This document shows, piece by piece, positions 42,990 through 52,284 of a stretch of DNA of 64,000 nt. The notes beneath the pieces are model-generated. The model was not told the DNA's origin and did not search any database. It was given only the letters and a program-made list of their open reading frames with translations. A program made the translations under genes and the position numbers. The DNA comes from Cupriavidus consociatus (GTDB lineage Bacteria > Pseudomonadota > Gammaproteobacteria > Burkholderiales > Burkholderiaceae): NCBI RefSeq assembly GCF_017814975.1, contig NZ_JAGIQA010000030.1:1-64000 (forward strand), given 5' to 3'. Each line of letters starts with the position of its first letter. Position 1 is the first letter of the stretch.

Positions 42990-45077
42990 TCACTTGGTGC
43001 CGATCACACCGGTGACCGTCAGCGTCAGCAGCACCAGCATGCCGACGATCATCGCAAATGCGTAGTGGTAGATATAGCCCGACTGCAGGTAGCGGCTGGC
43101 CGAAGCAAACGAAGCCACCACGCGCGCCGCGCCGTTGACGAACAGGCCGTCGATCAGGCTCTGGTCGCCGCCCTTCCACAGGCCGGTACCGAGCAGGCGT
43201 GCGCCACGGGCGAACACGGCCTGGTTGATGGCGTCCATGTAGTACTTGTTGTCCAGCAGCTTGTACAGGCCCGAGAAGCGGTTCGCGATAGCCTCGGGGA
43301 TATCCGGGCGCTTCATGTAGAAGAACCACGACAGCACGACACCCGCAACGGCCAGCCACAGCACGGGCGTGGTCAGGGAGTGAATCGCCATCGGCACCCA
43401 GCCGTGGAAGGCTTCCTTCAGCTCGGCCATGGCGTGGTGGTTCTCGCCGACGAAGATCACGTCCTTGAAGGCGATGCCCATCTTGAAGAAGTTGCCGAAC
43501 AGCATCGGCTCGATCGCGATGGCGCCGATGATCACCGAGGGGATCGCCAGCAGCACCAGCGGCAGCGTCACCACCCACGGCGACTCGTGCGGCTTCTCGC
43601 CGGCGGCCAGGCCATGGTGATGGTCGTGCGAGACTTCCTCGTCCTCGTGGTCGCCCTCATGGTGCTGGTGCGCATGGTTCTGGCCCCAGCGCTCCTTGCC
43701 GTGGAAGACCAGGAAGTACATGCGGAACGAGTAGAACGCGGTCACGAACACACCGGCCAGCACGGCGAAGTAGGCAAAGCCGGAACCGGCGATGTGCGAC
43801 TCGGCCACGGCCTCGATGATCGAGTCCTTGGAATAGAAGCCCGCGAAGAACGGCGTGCCGATCAGCGCCAGCGAACCCACCAGCGACGTGATCCAGGTGA
43901 TCGGCATGTACTTGCGCAGGCCGCCCATGTTGCGGATGTCCTGGTCGTGGTGCATGCCGATGATGACCGAGCCCGCGCCCAGGAACAGCAGCGCCTTGAA
44001 GAAGGCGTGCGTCATCAGGTGGAACACGGCCACCGAGTAGGCCGATGCGCCCAGCGCCACGGTCATGTAGCCCAGCTGCGACAGCGTCGAGTACGCGACC
44101 ACGCGCTTGATGTCGTTCTGGATGATGCCCAGGAAGCCCATGAACAGCGCGGTGATGGCGCCGATCACCAGCACGAACGACAGCGCGGCATCCGACAGCT
44201 CGAACAGCGGCGACATGCGCGCGACCATGAAGATGCCGGCGGTCACCATCGTTGCCGCGTGGATCAGTGCGGAAATCGGGGTCGGGCCTTCCATCGAGTC
44301 AGGCAGCCAGACGTGCAGCGGGAACTGCGCCGACTTGCCCATCGCGCCGATGAACAGGCAGATGCACGCGACAGTGATCATCATCCAGTCTGTGCCCGGG
44401 AAAACCACGGTAGCCAGCTGGTCGCGCGCAGCGAATACTTCGGTGTAGTTCATGCTGCCGCTGTAGGCCAGCAGCAGGCCGATGCCCAGGATAAAGCCGA
44501 AGTCACCGACGCGGTTGACCAGGAACGCCTTCAGGTTGGCGAAGATCGCGGTCGGGCGCGTGTACCAGAAGCCGATCAGCAGGTACGACACCAGGCCCAC
44601 CGCTTCCCAGCCGAAGAACAGCTGCAGGAAGTTGTTGCTCATCACCAGCATCAGCATCGAGAAGGTGAAAAGCGAGATGTAGGCAAAGAAGCGGTTGTAG
44701 CCGGGATCCCCGTCCATGTAGCCGACGGTGTAGATATGCACCATCAGCGAGACGAAGGTCACCACGACCATCATCATCGCCGTCAGCGAGTCGACCAGGA
44801 AGCCGACCTCCATCTTCAGGCTGCCAATGGCCATCCACTCGTACACGGTGCCGTTGTAGCCGGCGCCGTTCATCACGTCGAGCAGCACCATCACCGACAG
44901 CACGCAGGCAATGGCCACGCCCAGGATGGTCGAGGTGTGGGCCACGGTCCGGCCGCCGCGCGACTCCGAGGAAAACAGGCCAAAGAACTTGGTACCGAAC
45001 AGGCCGGCGATCGCGGAGCCGACTAGCGGCGCCAGCGGAATCGCGAGCAGCAGGTTGGGGTTGAGCGTGGTTGCCAT
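42990..45077 (-). CDS. nuoL: NADH-quinone oxidoreductase subunit L
   Basis: 695 residues. The antiporter-like core has FFGWEAVGLVSYLLIGFWY and AQFPLHVWLPDSMEGPTPIS, followed by the C-terminal extension that forms the long lateral helix and last span. Residues about 465-488 form a His/Asp/Glu-rich loop (NHAHQHHEGDHEDEEVSHDH), unusual in its length. It pumps protons as the distal membrane subunit. It starts 58 bp after nuoK. Confidence 0.98.
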   Translation of the reverse strand: MATTLNPNLLLAIPLAPLVGSAIAGLFGTKFFGLFSSESRGGRTVAHTSTILGVAIACVLSVMVLLDVMNGAGYNGTVYEWMAIGSLKMEVGFLVDSLTAMMMVVVTFVSLMVHIYTVGYMDGDPGYNRFFAYISLFTFSMLMLVMSNNFLQLFFGWEAVGLVSYLLIGFWYTRPTAIFANLKAFLVNRVGDFGFILGIGLLLAYSGSMNYTEVFAARDQLATVVFPGTDWMMITVACICLFIGAMGKSAQFPLHVWLPDSMEGPTPISALIHAATMVTAGIFMVARMSPLFELSDAALSFVLVIGAITALFMGFLGIIQNDIKRVVAYSTLSQLGYMTVALGASAYSVAVFHLMTHAFFKALLFLGAGSVIIGMHHDQDIRNMGGLRKYMPITWITSLVGSLALIGTPFFAGFYSKDSIIEAVAESHIAGSGFAYFAVLAGVFVTAFYSFRMYFLVFHGKERWGQNHAHQHHEGDHEDEEVSHDHHHGLAAGEKPHESPWVVTLPLVLLAIPSVIIGAIAIEPMLFGNFFKMGIAFKDVIFVGENHHAMAELKEAFHGWVPMAIHSLTTPVLWLAVAGVVLSWFFYMKRPDIPEAIANRFSGLYKLLDNKYYMDAINQAVFARGARLLGTGLWKGGDQSLIDGLFVNGAARVVASFASASRYLQSGYIYHYAFAMIVGMLVLLTLTVTGVIGTK

Positions 45078-45135
45078 AGGACGCTTATTGGTGTGCGGTC
45101 GGTGAGTCTGGGTTATCTGCGTAGTGCGGCACGGA

Positions 45136-45441
45136 TCAGTACTTCAGGGTGTCCATGTCGTCCACGTTGATCGTATCCAGGTTGCGGAACAGCACGACCA
45201 GGATTGCCAGACCGATTGCCGACTCGGCGGCGGCCACCGTAAGGATGAAGAAAACGAAAACCTGACCAGCCAGGTCGCCCAAGTAATGCGAGAAGGCGAC
45301 GAAGTTGATGTTCACCGCAAGCAGCATCAGTTCGATCGCCATCAGCAGCACGATCACGTTCTTGCGGTTCAGGAAGATGCCGACGATGCTGATCGCAAAC
45401 AGGATCGCACCGAGCACGAGGAAGTGGGCGAGAGAGAGCAC
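45136..45441 (-). CDS. nuoK: NADH-quinone oxidoreductase subunit K
   Basis: 101 residues, three spans, with the conserved glutamates in LMAIELMLLAVNINFVAFSH and AAAESAIGLAILVVLFR. It starts with GTG at 45441, preceded by GGAG about 8 bp upstream, giving the canonical MLSLAHFLVLGA. Next to nuoJ, 16 bp apart. Confidence 0.98.
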   Translation of the reverse strand: MLSLAHFLVLGAILFAISIVGIFLNRKNVIVLLMAIELMLLAVNINFVAFSHYLGDLAGQVFVFFILTVAAAESAIGLAILVVLFRNLDTINVDDMDTLKY

Positions 45442-45457
45442 AGCGTTTCTCCGGGCT

Positions 45458-46102
45458 TTAGTTCTTATTGGCGGCAGCCGCGGCTTCCGTCTGCGGGTTC
45501 TGGACTTCGGCCTGCATCGGCACCAGGCGCACGCGCTCGTCGCGGCGGGTGCGCAGCTGCGCCGACACGTCCTGGGCCTTGGTGTCCTTGCGGCGGCGCA
45601 GGGTCAGCGCCACGGCGGCGATGATGGCCACCAGCAGGATGATGCCGGCCACTTCGAAGGCGTAGATGTAGTCGGTGTAGATCAGCTTGCCGAGCGCGCC
45701 GGTATTCGTGTAGCCCGGCTCGTGCGACCCACTGGCGGCGACCGGCGTGGTGGTGCCGATGAAGTTGCGCACCAGCACGATCGCCATCTCGGCAATGATC
45801 AGCGCACCCACCACCGAGGCCATCGGCACGTAGGTCCAGAAGTCGCGGCGCAGGTGCTCGATATCGATATCGATCATCATCACCACGAACAGGAACAGCA
45901 CCATCACCGCGCCGACATAGACCAGCACCAGCAGGATGGCGAGGAATTCCGCCTTGAGCAGCATCCAGATCGCGGCTGCCGTGAAGAACGACAGCACGAG
46001 GAACAGTGCGGAATGCACCGGGTTCTTCGCAGTGATGACTTTCAGTGCGGAGAGCACCAGCACCAGCGCAAAGACATAGAAGATGGTGGTCGTGAGTTCC
46101 AT
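45458..46102 (-). CDS. nuoJ: NADH-quinone oxidoreductase subunit J
   Basis: 214 residues, five spans followed by a charged C-terminal tail of about 45 residues. The family motif LAILLVLVYVGAVMVLFLFV is visible. It takes part in the quinone-proximal membrane module. It follows nuoI after a 175-bp gap, one of the few sizeable gaps in the operon, in which nothing recognisable is seen. Confidence 0.96.
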   Translation of the reverse strand: MELTTTIFYVFALVLVLSALKVITAKNPVHSALFLVLSFFTAAAIWMLLKAEFLAILLVLVYVGAVMVLFLFVVMMIDIDIEHLRRDFWTYVPMASVVGALIIAEMAIVLVRNFIGTTTPVAASGSHEPGYTNTGALGKLIYTDYIYAFEVAGIILLVAIIAAVALTLRRRKDTKAQDVSAQLRTRRDERVRLVPMQAEVQNPQTEAAAAANKN

Positions 46103-46277
46103 GGTTCCTATCGGATCCTCTCAGGGCCGTCCGGCACAAGCCTTCCCCTTCGGGTGGCCCGCTCCTGCGGCATCCTTGCTTTGGCCCCTCATGTTGAAGG
46201 GACCGTATTCAAATTCGGTGGCAGAAGCAGCCAGGTCTGATACTGGTGGCCGCCCTGCCGTTTGGCGCATGCGCCGG

Positions 46278-46769
46278 TCAGCGATACTTGGCGTCGGCAG
46301 CCTTGGCCGCCGCGATCTGCGGCTCGTAGCGGTCGCCCACTGCCAGCAGCATGTCCTTGGTGAAGTACAGGTCGCCGCGCTTCTCGCCGTGGTACTCCAG
46401 GATCTGCGTTTCCACGATGGCGTCGACCGGGCAGGCCTCTTCGCAGAAACCGCAGAAGATGCACTTGGTCAGGTCGATGTCGTAGCGGGTGGTACGGCGC
46501 GTGCCGTCGTTGCGCACGTCCGACTCGATGGTGATGGCCAGCGCCGGGCACACCGCTTCGCACAGCTTGCAGGCAATGCAGCGCTCTTCGCCGTTCGGAT
46601 AACGGCGCAGCGCGTGCAGGCCACGGAAGCGCGGCGAGATCGGCGTTTTCTCTTCCGGGAACTGGACGGTGACCTTGCGCGCGAAGAGATAGCGGCCGGT
46701 CAGCGCCATGCCCTTGAAGAGTTCCTTCAGGAGCAGGCTGTTGAAGAAGTCCTTGATGGCGAGCAGCAT
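46278..46769 (-). CDS. nuoI: NADH-quinone oxidoreductase subunit I
   Basis: 163 residues. Two ferredoxin-type cluster motifs are seen, CIACKLCEAVCPALAI and CIFCGFCEEACPVDAI, binding two [4Fe-4S] centres. They pass electrons from the peripheral arm towards NuoB (N2). It starts 71 bp after nuoH. Confidence 0.98.
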   Translation of the reverse strand: MLLAIKDFFNSLLLKELFKGMALTGRYLFARKVTVQFPEEKTPISPRFRGLHALRRYPNGEERCIACKLCEAVCPALAITIESDVRNDGTRRTTRYDIDLTKCIFCGFCEEACPVDAIVETQILEYHGEKRGDLYFTKDMLLAVGDRYEPQIAAAKAADAKYR

Positions 46770-46840
46770 GACGATTGCTTCCTAGTATTTCCACGCGGTG
46801 CGCACTGCGGCATTGCAACGACGCACCGTCGTCTGGCTGT

Positions 46841-47905
46841 TCAGTGCCAGATGTTCCACGGCGACTTGATCCAGATCGCCACGATGATCAGCCATGCCAC
46901 GGTCAGCGGAATGAACACCTTCCAGCCCAGGCGCATGATCTGGTCATAGCGGTAGCGCGGGAACGAGGCACGGATCCAGATAAAGACCGACAACAGCAGG
47001 AAAACCTTGATCAGCAGCCAGAAGAAGCCGGGGACCGCGTTGGTGATCACGCTCGAGAACGGAGGCGCCCAGCCGCCGAGGAACATCAGCGCGGTCATCG
47101 CCGAGATGATGATCATGTTGATGTACTCGGCCAGGAAGAACAGCGCGAAGCCCATGCCCGAATACTCGATCATGTGGCCGGCCACGATTTCCGACTCGCC
47201 TTCCACCACGTCGAACGGGTGGCGGTTGGTTTCGGCCACGCCCGAGATGAAGTAGACGCCGAACATCGGCAGCAGCGGCAGCCAGTTCCACGACAGGATG
47301 TTGATGCCCATGTCGGCGAAGTAGCCGGTGTTCTGGCCGTTGACGATGGCCGACAGGTTCAGGCTGCCGGCAACCATCAGCACCGTCACCAGCGCGAAGC
47401 CCATGGCGATTTCATACGACACCATCTGTGCCGCGGCACGCATGGCGCCGATGAAGGCGTACTTGGAGTTCGAGGCCCAGCCGGCCAGGATCACGCCGTA
47501 CACGCCAACCGAGCTGATCGCCATCACGTACAGCAGGCCGGCGTTGACGTCCGCCATCACCACTTCGGCCTGGAACGGAATCACGGCCCAGACCGCGACG
47601 GCAGGCATCAGCACCATCAGCGGCGCGATCAGGTACATGCCGCGGCTGACCTGCGTCGGCATCATGACTTCCTTGAGCAGCAGCTTCAGCACGTCGGCGA
47701 TCGGCTGCAGCAGGCCGAGCGGGCCGACGCGGTTCGGGCCCAGGCGCACGTGCATCCAGCCGATCAGCTTGCGCTCCCACAGGATCAGGTAAGCCACGCA
47801 CAGCAGCAGGGGCACCACGATCAGCACGGCGCGGATCAGGATCCACAGCGGCGTCCAGTACGCGCCCAGCACGCCCTGCCCTTGCGAGGTAATCCAGTCA
47901 ATCAT
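46841..47905 (-). CDS. nuoH: NADH-quinone oxidoreductase subunit H
   Basis: 354 residues, eight or nine spans, forming the quinone-binding channel. Signature segments are WERKLIGWMHVRLGPNRVGP, ISGVAETNRHPFDVVEGESE and IRASFPRYRYDQIMRLGWK. It is 21 bp after nuoG. Confidence 0.98.
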   Translation of the reverse strand: MIDWITSQGQGVLGAYWTPLWILIRAVLIVVPLLLCVAYLILWERKLIGWMHVRLGPNRVGPLGLLQPIADVLKLLLKEVMMPTQVSRGMYLIAPLMVLMPAVAVWAVIPFQAEVVMADVNAGLLYVMAISSVGVYGVILAGWASNSKYAFIGAMRAAAQMVSYEIAMGFALVTVLMVAGSLNLSAIVNGQNTGYFADMGINILSWNWLPLLPMFGVYFISGVAETNRHPFDVVEGESEIVAGHMIEYSGMGFALFFLAEYINMIIISAMTALMFLGGWAPPFSSVITNAVPGFFWLLIKVFLLLSVFIWIRASFPRYRYDQIMRLGWKVFIPLTVAWLIIVAIWIKSPWNIWH

Positions 47906-47926
47906 GTCTTCTTCTCGCTCTTGTTC

Positions 47927-50293
47927 TTACGCCGTGGCCACGGCGCCGGCCTTGGCCGGTGCCAGGTCGATGGCCTTCTCTACGGTGACCGTGCCGAACA
48001 TGCCGCCCAGGCCCACGGCCGCCGGCGTTGCCGCCGGCACGCGCACGGTGTTGGCCGGCAGCGTGGCTTCGAGCACGGCCGGCAGCACCACGCTGCCCTG
48101 CCCTTGCGTGACGCGGACCGGGTCGCCCGACTGGATGCCCAGGCGGGCAAACAGGTCGGCCGGCAGCGCGATCTGCATGGCGCGGCGCGCGGCCGCGGTC
48201 AGCTGCAGCGAGTCGGCGCGGCGCACGATCGGGTCGGCGTGGTAGATAGGCACGTCGGCGATGCGTTCGATGCCGTTGGCGGCAGCGGCGGCAACGCGGA
48301 TCGGCGCATCGGTGGCGTTGTCCAGCTGGGCCTCGACCGGGGCCGACAGCGCTTCGGCACGGACCGACTCGGCGGTCTCGTAGTCGAAGCCGGCGACATC
48401 CAGCAGGTTGCCCAGCACGCGCAGCACCTTCCAGCCCGGGCGCGACTCGCCCAGTGCGCGCACCACGCCGTTGAAGCTCTGTGCCTTGCCTTCGCAGTTG
48501 ACAAAGGTGCCGGAGGTTTCCGTGAACGGCGCAACCGGCAGGATCACGTCGGCGTACTGCATGGCCGCTTCCGAACGGAACGGCGACAGCACCACCACCG
48601 TGTTGGCCTGCGACAGCGCGGCCAGGGCCTTGCCCGGATCGGCGGTGTCGAATTCCGGCTCGGTGTTCAGCAGGATGTAGGCCTTGCGCGGCGCGTCCAG
48701 CATCGCCTGCGCATTGGCGCCGCCCTGCTTCGGCAGCGCGCCGGCGATGTAGCCGCCGACGGTGTTGGCGGCTTCGGTCAGGAAGCCCAGCGTCGCGCCG
48801 GTCTCGGTGGCGATCCACTGTGCCAGCGCGTGCAGCGCCGAGAACTGCGGATGACGCACCGCCTCGTTACCGAGGAACACGGCACGGCGTTCGCCCTGCA
48901 GCAGCGCTTCTGCCACCTTGGCGGCGGCGTCGCCACCATCGAAGCCATCGGTGCCGGCCGGGGCCGCGACGCCCTTGGCGGCGGCAACGGCACGGGCCAC
49001 GCCGGCCAGTGCGGCGGTCCAGCCGGACGGCGCCACGTCGATGCGGGTCGCCGGCATCAGCAGGTCTTCACCGCCGGCACCCAGCACGGCCACGCGGGCG
49101 CCCTTCTTGGTCGCCTGGCGCAGGCGCGAGGCCAGCAGCGGATGATCCTTGCGCAGCGACGAGCCGATCACCAGCACGCGTTGCAGCGCGGTGACGTCGG
49201 CCACCGGCAGGCCGAGCCACGGCGCGCCCTTCAGCGCGGCCGAGAAGTCGGACTGGCGCAGGCGGAAGTCGACGTTGTCGCTGCCCAGGCCACGCACCAG
49301 CTTGCCCAGCAGGAACAGTTCTTCCAGCGTGCTGTGCGGGCTGGCCAGCGCGGCGATCTGGTCGGCGCCGTGCTCGCGCTTGATGCCGGCAAGGCCATTG
49401 GCCACGTATTCGAGCGCGGTCTGCCAGTCGGTTTCCATCCACTCGCCGCCCTGCTTGAGCAGCGGGCGGGTCAGGCGGTCGGCACTGTTCAGGCCTTCAT
49501 ACGAGAAGCGGTCCTTGTCGGAGATCCAGCACTCGTTGATGTCTTCGTTTTCCAGCGGCAGCACGCGCATCACGCGCTGGTTCTTGGTCTGCACCACCAG
49601 GTTCGCGCCCAGGCCGTCGTGCGGCGACACCGACTTGCGGCGGGCCAGTTCCCAGGTACGGGCCGAGTAGCGGAACGGCTTGCTGGTCAGCGCGCCGACC
49701 GGGCACAGGTCGATCATGTTGCCCGACAGTTCCGAGTCAACGGTCTTGCCGACGAAGGTCGTGATTTCCGAATGCTCGCCGCGGTTGAGCATGCCCAGCT
49801 CCATCACGCCGGCCACTTCCTGGCCGAAGCGCACGCAACGGGTGCAGTGGATGCAGCGGGTCATCTCCTCCATGGAGATCAGCGGGCCCACGTTCTTGTG
49901 GAACACCACGCGCTTCTCTTCCTTGTAGCGCGACTCCGAGGCACCGTAGCCCACGGCCAGGTCCTGCAGCTGGCACTCGCCGCCCTGATCGCAGATCGGG
50001 CAATCCAGCGGGTGGTTGATCAGCAGGAATTCCATCACCGACTTCTGCGCCTTGACTGCCTTCTCCGAATTGGTGAAGACCTTCATGCCGGGGGTCACCG
50101 GCGTGGCGCAGGCAGGCAGCGCCTTCGGGGCCTTCTCGACCTCGACCAGGCACATGCGGCAGTTGGCCGCGATGGACAGTTTGCGGTGGTAGCAGAAGTG
50201 CGGGATGTAGGTGCCCAGCTTGCGGGCCGCTTCCATCACCAGGCTGCCCTCAGCAACCTCAACCTTCTTGCCGTCGATCTCTAGTTCAACCAT
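47927..50293 (-). CDS. nuoG: NADH-quinone oxidoreductase subunit G
   Basis: 788 residues. The N-terminal [2Fe-2S] domain has FCYHRKLSIAANCRMCLVEV, followed by a His-Cys cluster region (HCTRCVRF) and a [4Fe-4S]-bearing part with DLCPVGALTSKPF. The large remainder is a molybdopterin-oxidoreductase-like domain without active cofactor in this family, ending in an Ala-rich tail. It conducts electrons within the peripheral arm. 12 bp after nuoF. Confidence 0.97.
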   Translation of the reverse strand: MVELEIDGKKVEVAEGSLVMEAARKLGTYIPHFCYHRKLSIAANCRMCLVEVEKAPKALPACATPVTPGMKVFTNSEKAVKAQKSVMEFLLINHPLDCPICDQGGECQLQDLAVGYGASESRYKEEKRVVFHKNVGPLISMEEMTRCIHCTRCVRFGQEVAGVMELGMLNRGEHSEITTFVGKTVDSELSGNMIDLCPVGALTSKPFRYSARTWELARRKSVSPHDGLGANLVVQTKNQRVMRVLPLENEDINECWISDKDRFSYEGLNSADRLTRPLLKQGGEWMETDWQTALEYVANGLAGIKREHGADQIAALASPHSTLEELFLLGKLVRGLGSDNVDFRLRQSDFSAALKGAPWLGLPVADVTALQRVLVIGSSLRKDHPLLASRLRQATKKGARVAVLGAGGEDLLMPATRIDVAPSGWTAALAGVARAVAAAKGVAAPAGTDGFDGGDAAAKVAEALLQGERRAVFLGNEAVRHPQFSALHALAQWIATETGATLGFLTEAANTVGGYIAGALPKQGGANAQAMLDAPRKAYILLNTEPEFDTADPGKALAALSQANTVVVLSPFRSEAAMQYADVILPVAPFTETSGTFVNCEGKAQSFNGVVRALGESRPGWKVLRVLGNLLDVAGFDYETAESVRAEALSAPVEAQLDNATDAPIRVAAAAANGIERIADVPIYHADPIVRRADSLQLTAAARRAMQIALPADLFARLGIQSGDPVRVTQGQGSVVLPAVLEATLPANTVRVPAATPAAVGLGGMFGTVTVEKAIDLAPAKAGAVATA

Positions 50294-50305
50294 GTTCTGC
50301 CACGC

Positions 50306-51601
50306 TTAGATGTAGGCCGGAACCATGCACTGCTTGTGTTCGACGTGATATTCGAACTCTTTCCAGTAGTGCTTGAGCATGCCGCGGACCGGCATCGCCG
50401 CGGCATCGCCGAGCGCGCAGATGGTGCGGCCCATGATGTTTTCCGCGACGTTGTTGAGCAGGTCCAGGTCTTCCTGGCGCCCTTCTCCGTGTTCGATGCG
50501 ATTGACCATGCGGTAGAGCCAGCCGGTGCCTTCGCGGCACGGCGTGCACTGGCCGCACGATTCCTCAAAATAGAAGTACGACAGGCGCAGCAGCGAGCGG
50601 ACCATGCAGCGCGTCTCGTCCATCACGATCACCGCGCCCGAGCCCAGCATCGAGCCGGCCTTGGCGATCGAGTCGTAGTCCATGTCGGACGCCATCATCA
50701 GGTCGCCCGGCACCACCGGCGCGGACGAACCACCCGGGATCACCGCCTTGATGCGCTTGCCGCCGCGCATGCCGCCGGCGAGTTCCAGCAGCTTGGCGAA
50801 CGGCGTGCCCAGCGGGATCTCGTAGTTGCCGGGACGCTCGACGTCGCCCGAGACCGAGAAGATCTTGGTGCCGCCGTTGTTCGGCTTGCCCAGCTTCAGG
50901 TAGTTCTCGGGACCGACGGCCAGCAGGAACGGCACCGCGGCGAAGGTCTCGGTGTTGTTGATGGTGGTCGGCTTGCCATACAGGCCGAAACTGGCCGGGA
51001 ACGGCGGCTTGAAGCGCGGCTGGCCCTTCTTGCCTTCCAGCGATTCCAGCAGCGCGGTTTCCTCGCCGCAGATGTAGGCGCCGTAGCCGTGGTGGGCGTG
51101 CAGCTGGAAGCTGAAGCCCGAGCCCAGGATGTTGTCGCCCAGGAAGCCGGCAGCACGCGCTTCTTCGAGGGCTTCCTCGAAGATCTTGTACTCGTTCCAG
51201 ATCTCGCCGTGGATGTAGTTGTAGCCCACGGTGATGCCCATCGCATACGCGCCGATGGCCATGCCCTCGATCAGCGAATGCGGGTTGTAGCGGATGATGT
51301 CGCGGTCCTTGAACGTGCCAGGCTCGCCTTCATCCGTGTTGCAGACCAGGTATTTCTGACCCGGGAACGTGCGCGGCATGAAGCTCCACTTCAGCCCGGT
51401 CGGGAAACCCGCGCCGCCACGGCCACGCAGGCCCGAGGCCTTGACGTCGGCGATCACCTGCTCGGGCGGGATCTTCTCGGTCAGGATGCGCTTCAGTTGC
51501 TGGTAGCCGCCCCGCTTGACGTAGTCTTCCAGGTGCCAATTCTTGCCGTCCAGGCCGGCCAGGATCAGCGGCTGGATATGGCGGTCGTGCAGACTGGTCA
51601 T
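50306..51601 (-). CDS. nuoF: NADH-quinone oxidoreductase subunit F
   Basis: 431 residues. The NADH/FMN-binding part shows GLRGRGGAGFPTGLKWSFMP and GAYICGEETALLESLEGK; the C-terminal [4Fe-4S] motif is ESCGQCTPCREGTGW. It is the NADH-oxidising flavoprotein. The ATG at 51601 gives MTSLHDRHIQPL; an upstream extension would overlap nuoE. One base separates it from the nuoE stop. Confidence 0.98.
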   Translation of the reverse strand: MTSLHDRHIQPLILAGLDGKNWHLEDYVKRGGYQQLKRILTEKIPPEQVIADVKASGLRGRGGAGFPTGLKWSFMPRTFPGQKYLVCNTDEGEPGTFKDRDIIRYNPHSLIEGMAIGAYAMGITVGYNYIHGEIWNEYKIFEEALEEARAAGFLGDNILGSGFSFQLHAHHGYGAYICGEETALLESLEGKKGQPRFKPPFPASFGLYGKPTTINNTETFAAVPFLLAVGPENYLKLGKPNNGGTKIFSVSGDVERPGNYEIPLGTPFAKLLELAGGMRGGKRIKAVIPGGSSAPVVPGDLMMASDMDYDSIAKAGSMLGSGAVIVMDETRCMVRSLLRLSYFYFEESCGQCTPCREGTGWLYRMVNRIEHGEGRQEDLDLLNNVAENIMGRTICALGDAAAMPVRGMLKHYWKEFEYHVEHKQCMVPAYI

Positions 51602-51602
51602 G

Positions 51603-52106
51603 TTACTTGCCCCCCTTGGCGGCTTCGCTCTTGAGCTCGTCGACAAGCGCGTCGAGCTTGTCGTCGCTCATGAAGCTGCACATGCGGGTGTTGTTGACGA
51701 TCATCACCGGCGCGTCGCCGCAAGCGCCCATGCACTCGCCCTCTTTCAGGGTGAAGCAGCCGTCAGCGGTGGTCTCGTTGTAGTCGATCCCGAGCTTGCG
51801 CTTCAGGTACTCGCCAGCCCGCTCGCCGCCCGACAGGGCGCACGGCAGGTTGGTGCAGACGGCGAGCTTGAATTTGCCCACCGGCTTGGTGTCGTACATG
51901 TTGTAGAAGGTCGCCACCTCTTCCACCCACACGGGCGGCATCTCGAGGTAGTTGGCGACGAACTGCATGACTTCGGGGGAAACCCAGCCCACCTCGCCCT
52001 GTGCCACGGCAAGCGCCGCCATCACGGCCGACTGCTTCTGGTCGGCCGGATACTTCGCGATCGCGCGATCGATTTCCTTGAGAGCTTCTGCTGATAGCAT
52101 GGTCAT
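51603..52106 (-). CDS. nuoE: NADH-quinone oxidoreductase subunit E
   Basis: 167 residues from the ATG at 52106; an ATG two codons later (MLSAEALKEID) is equally possible, and neither has a strong ribosome site. The thioredoxin-like [2Fe-2S] motif is CTNLPCALSGG followed by GECMGACGDAPVMIVN. It works with NuoF in NADH oxidation. It follows nuoD after a 178-bp gap with a nested hairpin. Confidence 0.96.
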   Translation of the reverse strand: MTMLSAEALKEIDRAIAKYPADQKQSAVMAALAVAQGEVGWVSPEVMQFVANYLEMPPVWVEEVATFYNMYDTKPVGKFKLAVCTNLPCALSGGERAGEYLKRKLGIDYNETTADGCFTLKEGECMGACGDAPVMIVNNTRMCSFMSDDKLDALVDELKSEAAKGGK

Positions 52107-52213
52107 TGCAGTAAAACGGCGGAGGCAGCGCCACTGGGCGTCCATCCGCAGGTTTGCAGCCGTCGCTGCCGTTCCGCCGGCTGGCCTTAGGCCTTGCCGG
52201 TCCGCCGCGGGTC

Positions 52214-52248
52214 TTCCGGGCCGCTCCGCTCGGCGGAGCTCCCCGGAA
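52214..52248. repeat. nested hairpin between nuoD and nuoE
   Basis: TTCCGGG (52214-52220) pairs with CCCGGAA (52242-52248); inside it GCTCCGC-TCG-GCGGAGC forms a second 7-bp stem. It lies inside the nuo transcript in the longest gap of its first half and has no T-run, so processing or mRNA protection is likelier than termination. Confidence 0.6.
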
Positions 52249-52284
52249 AGCGCCCGGATCGTCGTCCGGGCCGGCGGTCCGTGA

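Noticed and set aside
46775..50284. Open frame of about 1,170 codons on the plus strand opposite nuoH and nuoG
   Set aside because: Same antisense artefact: low-complexity composition, no domain, and conserved genes on the other strand.
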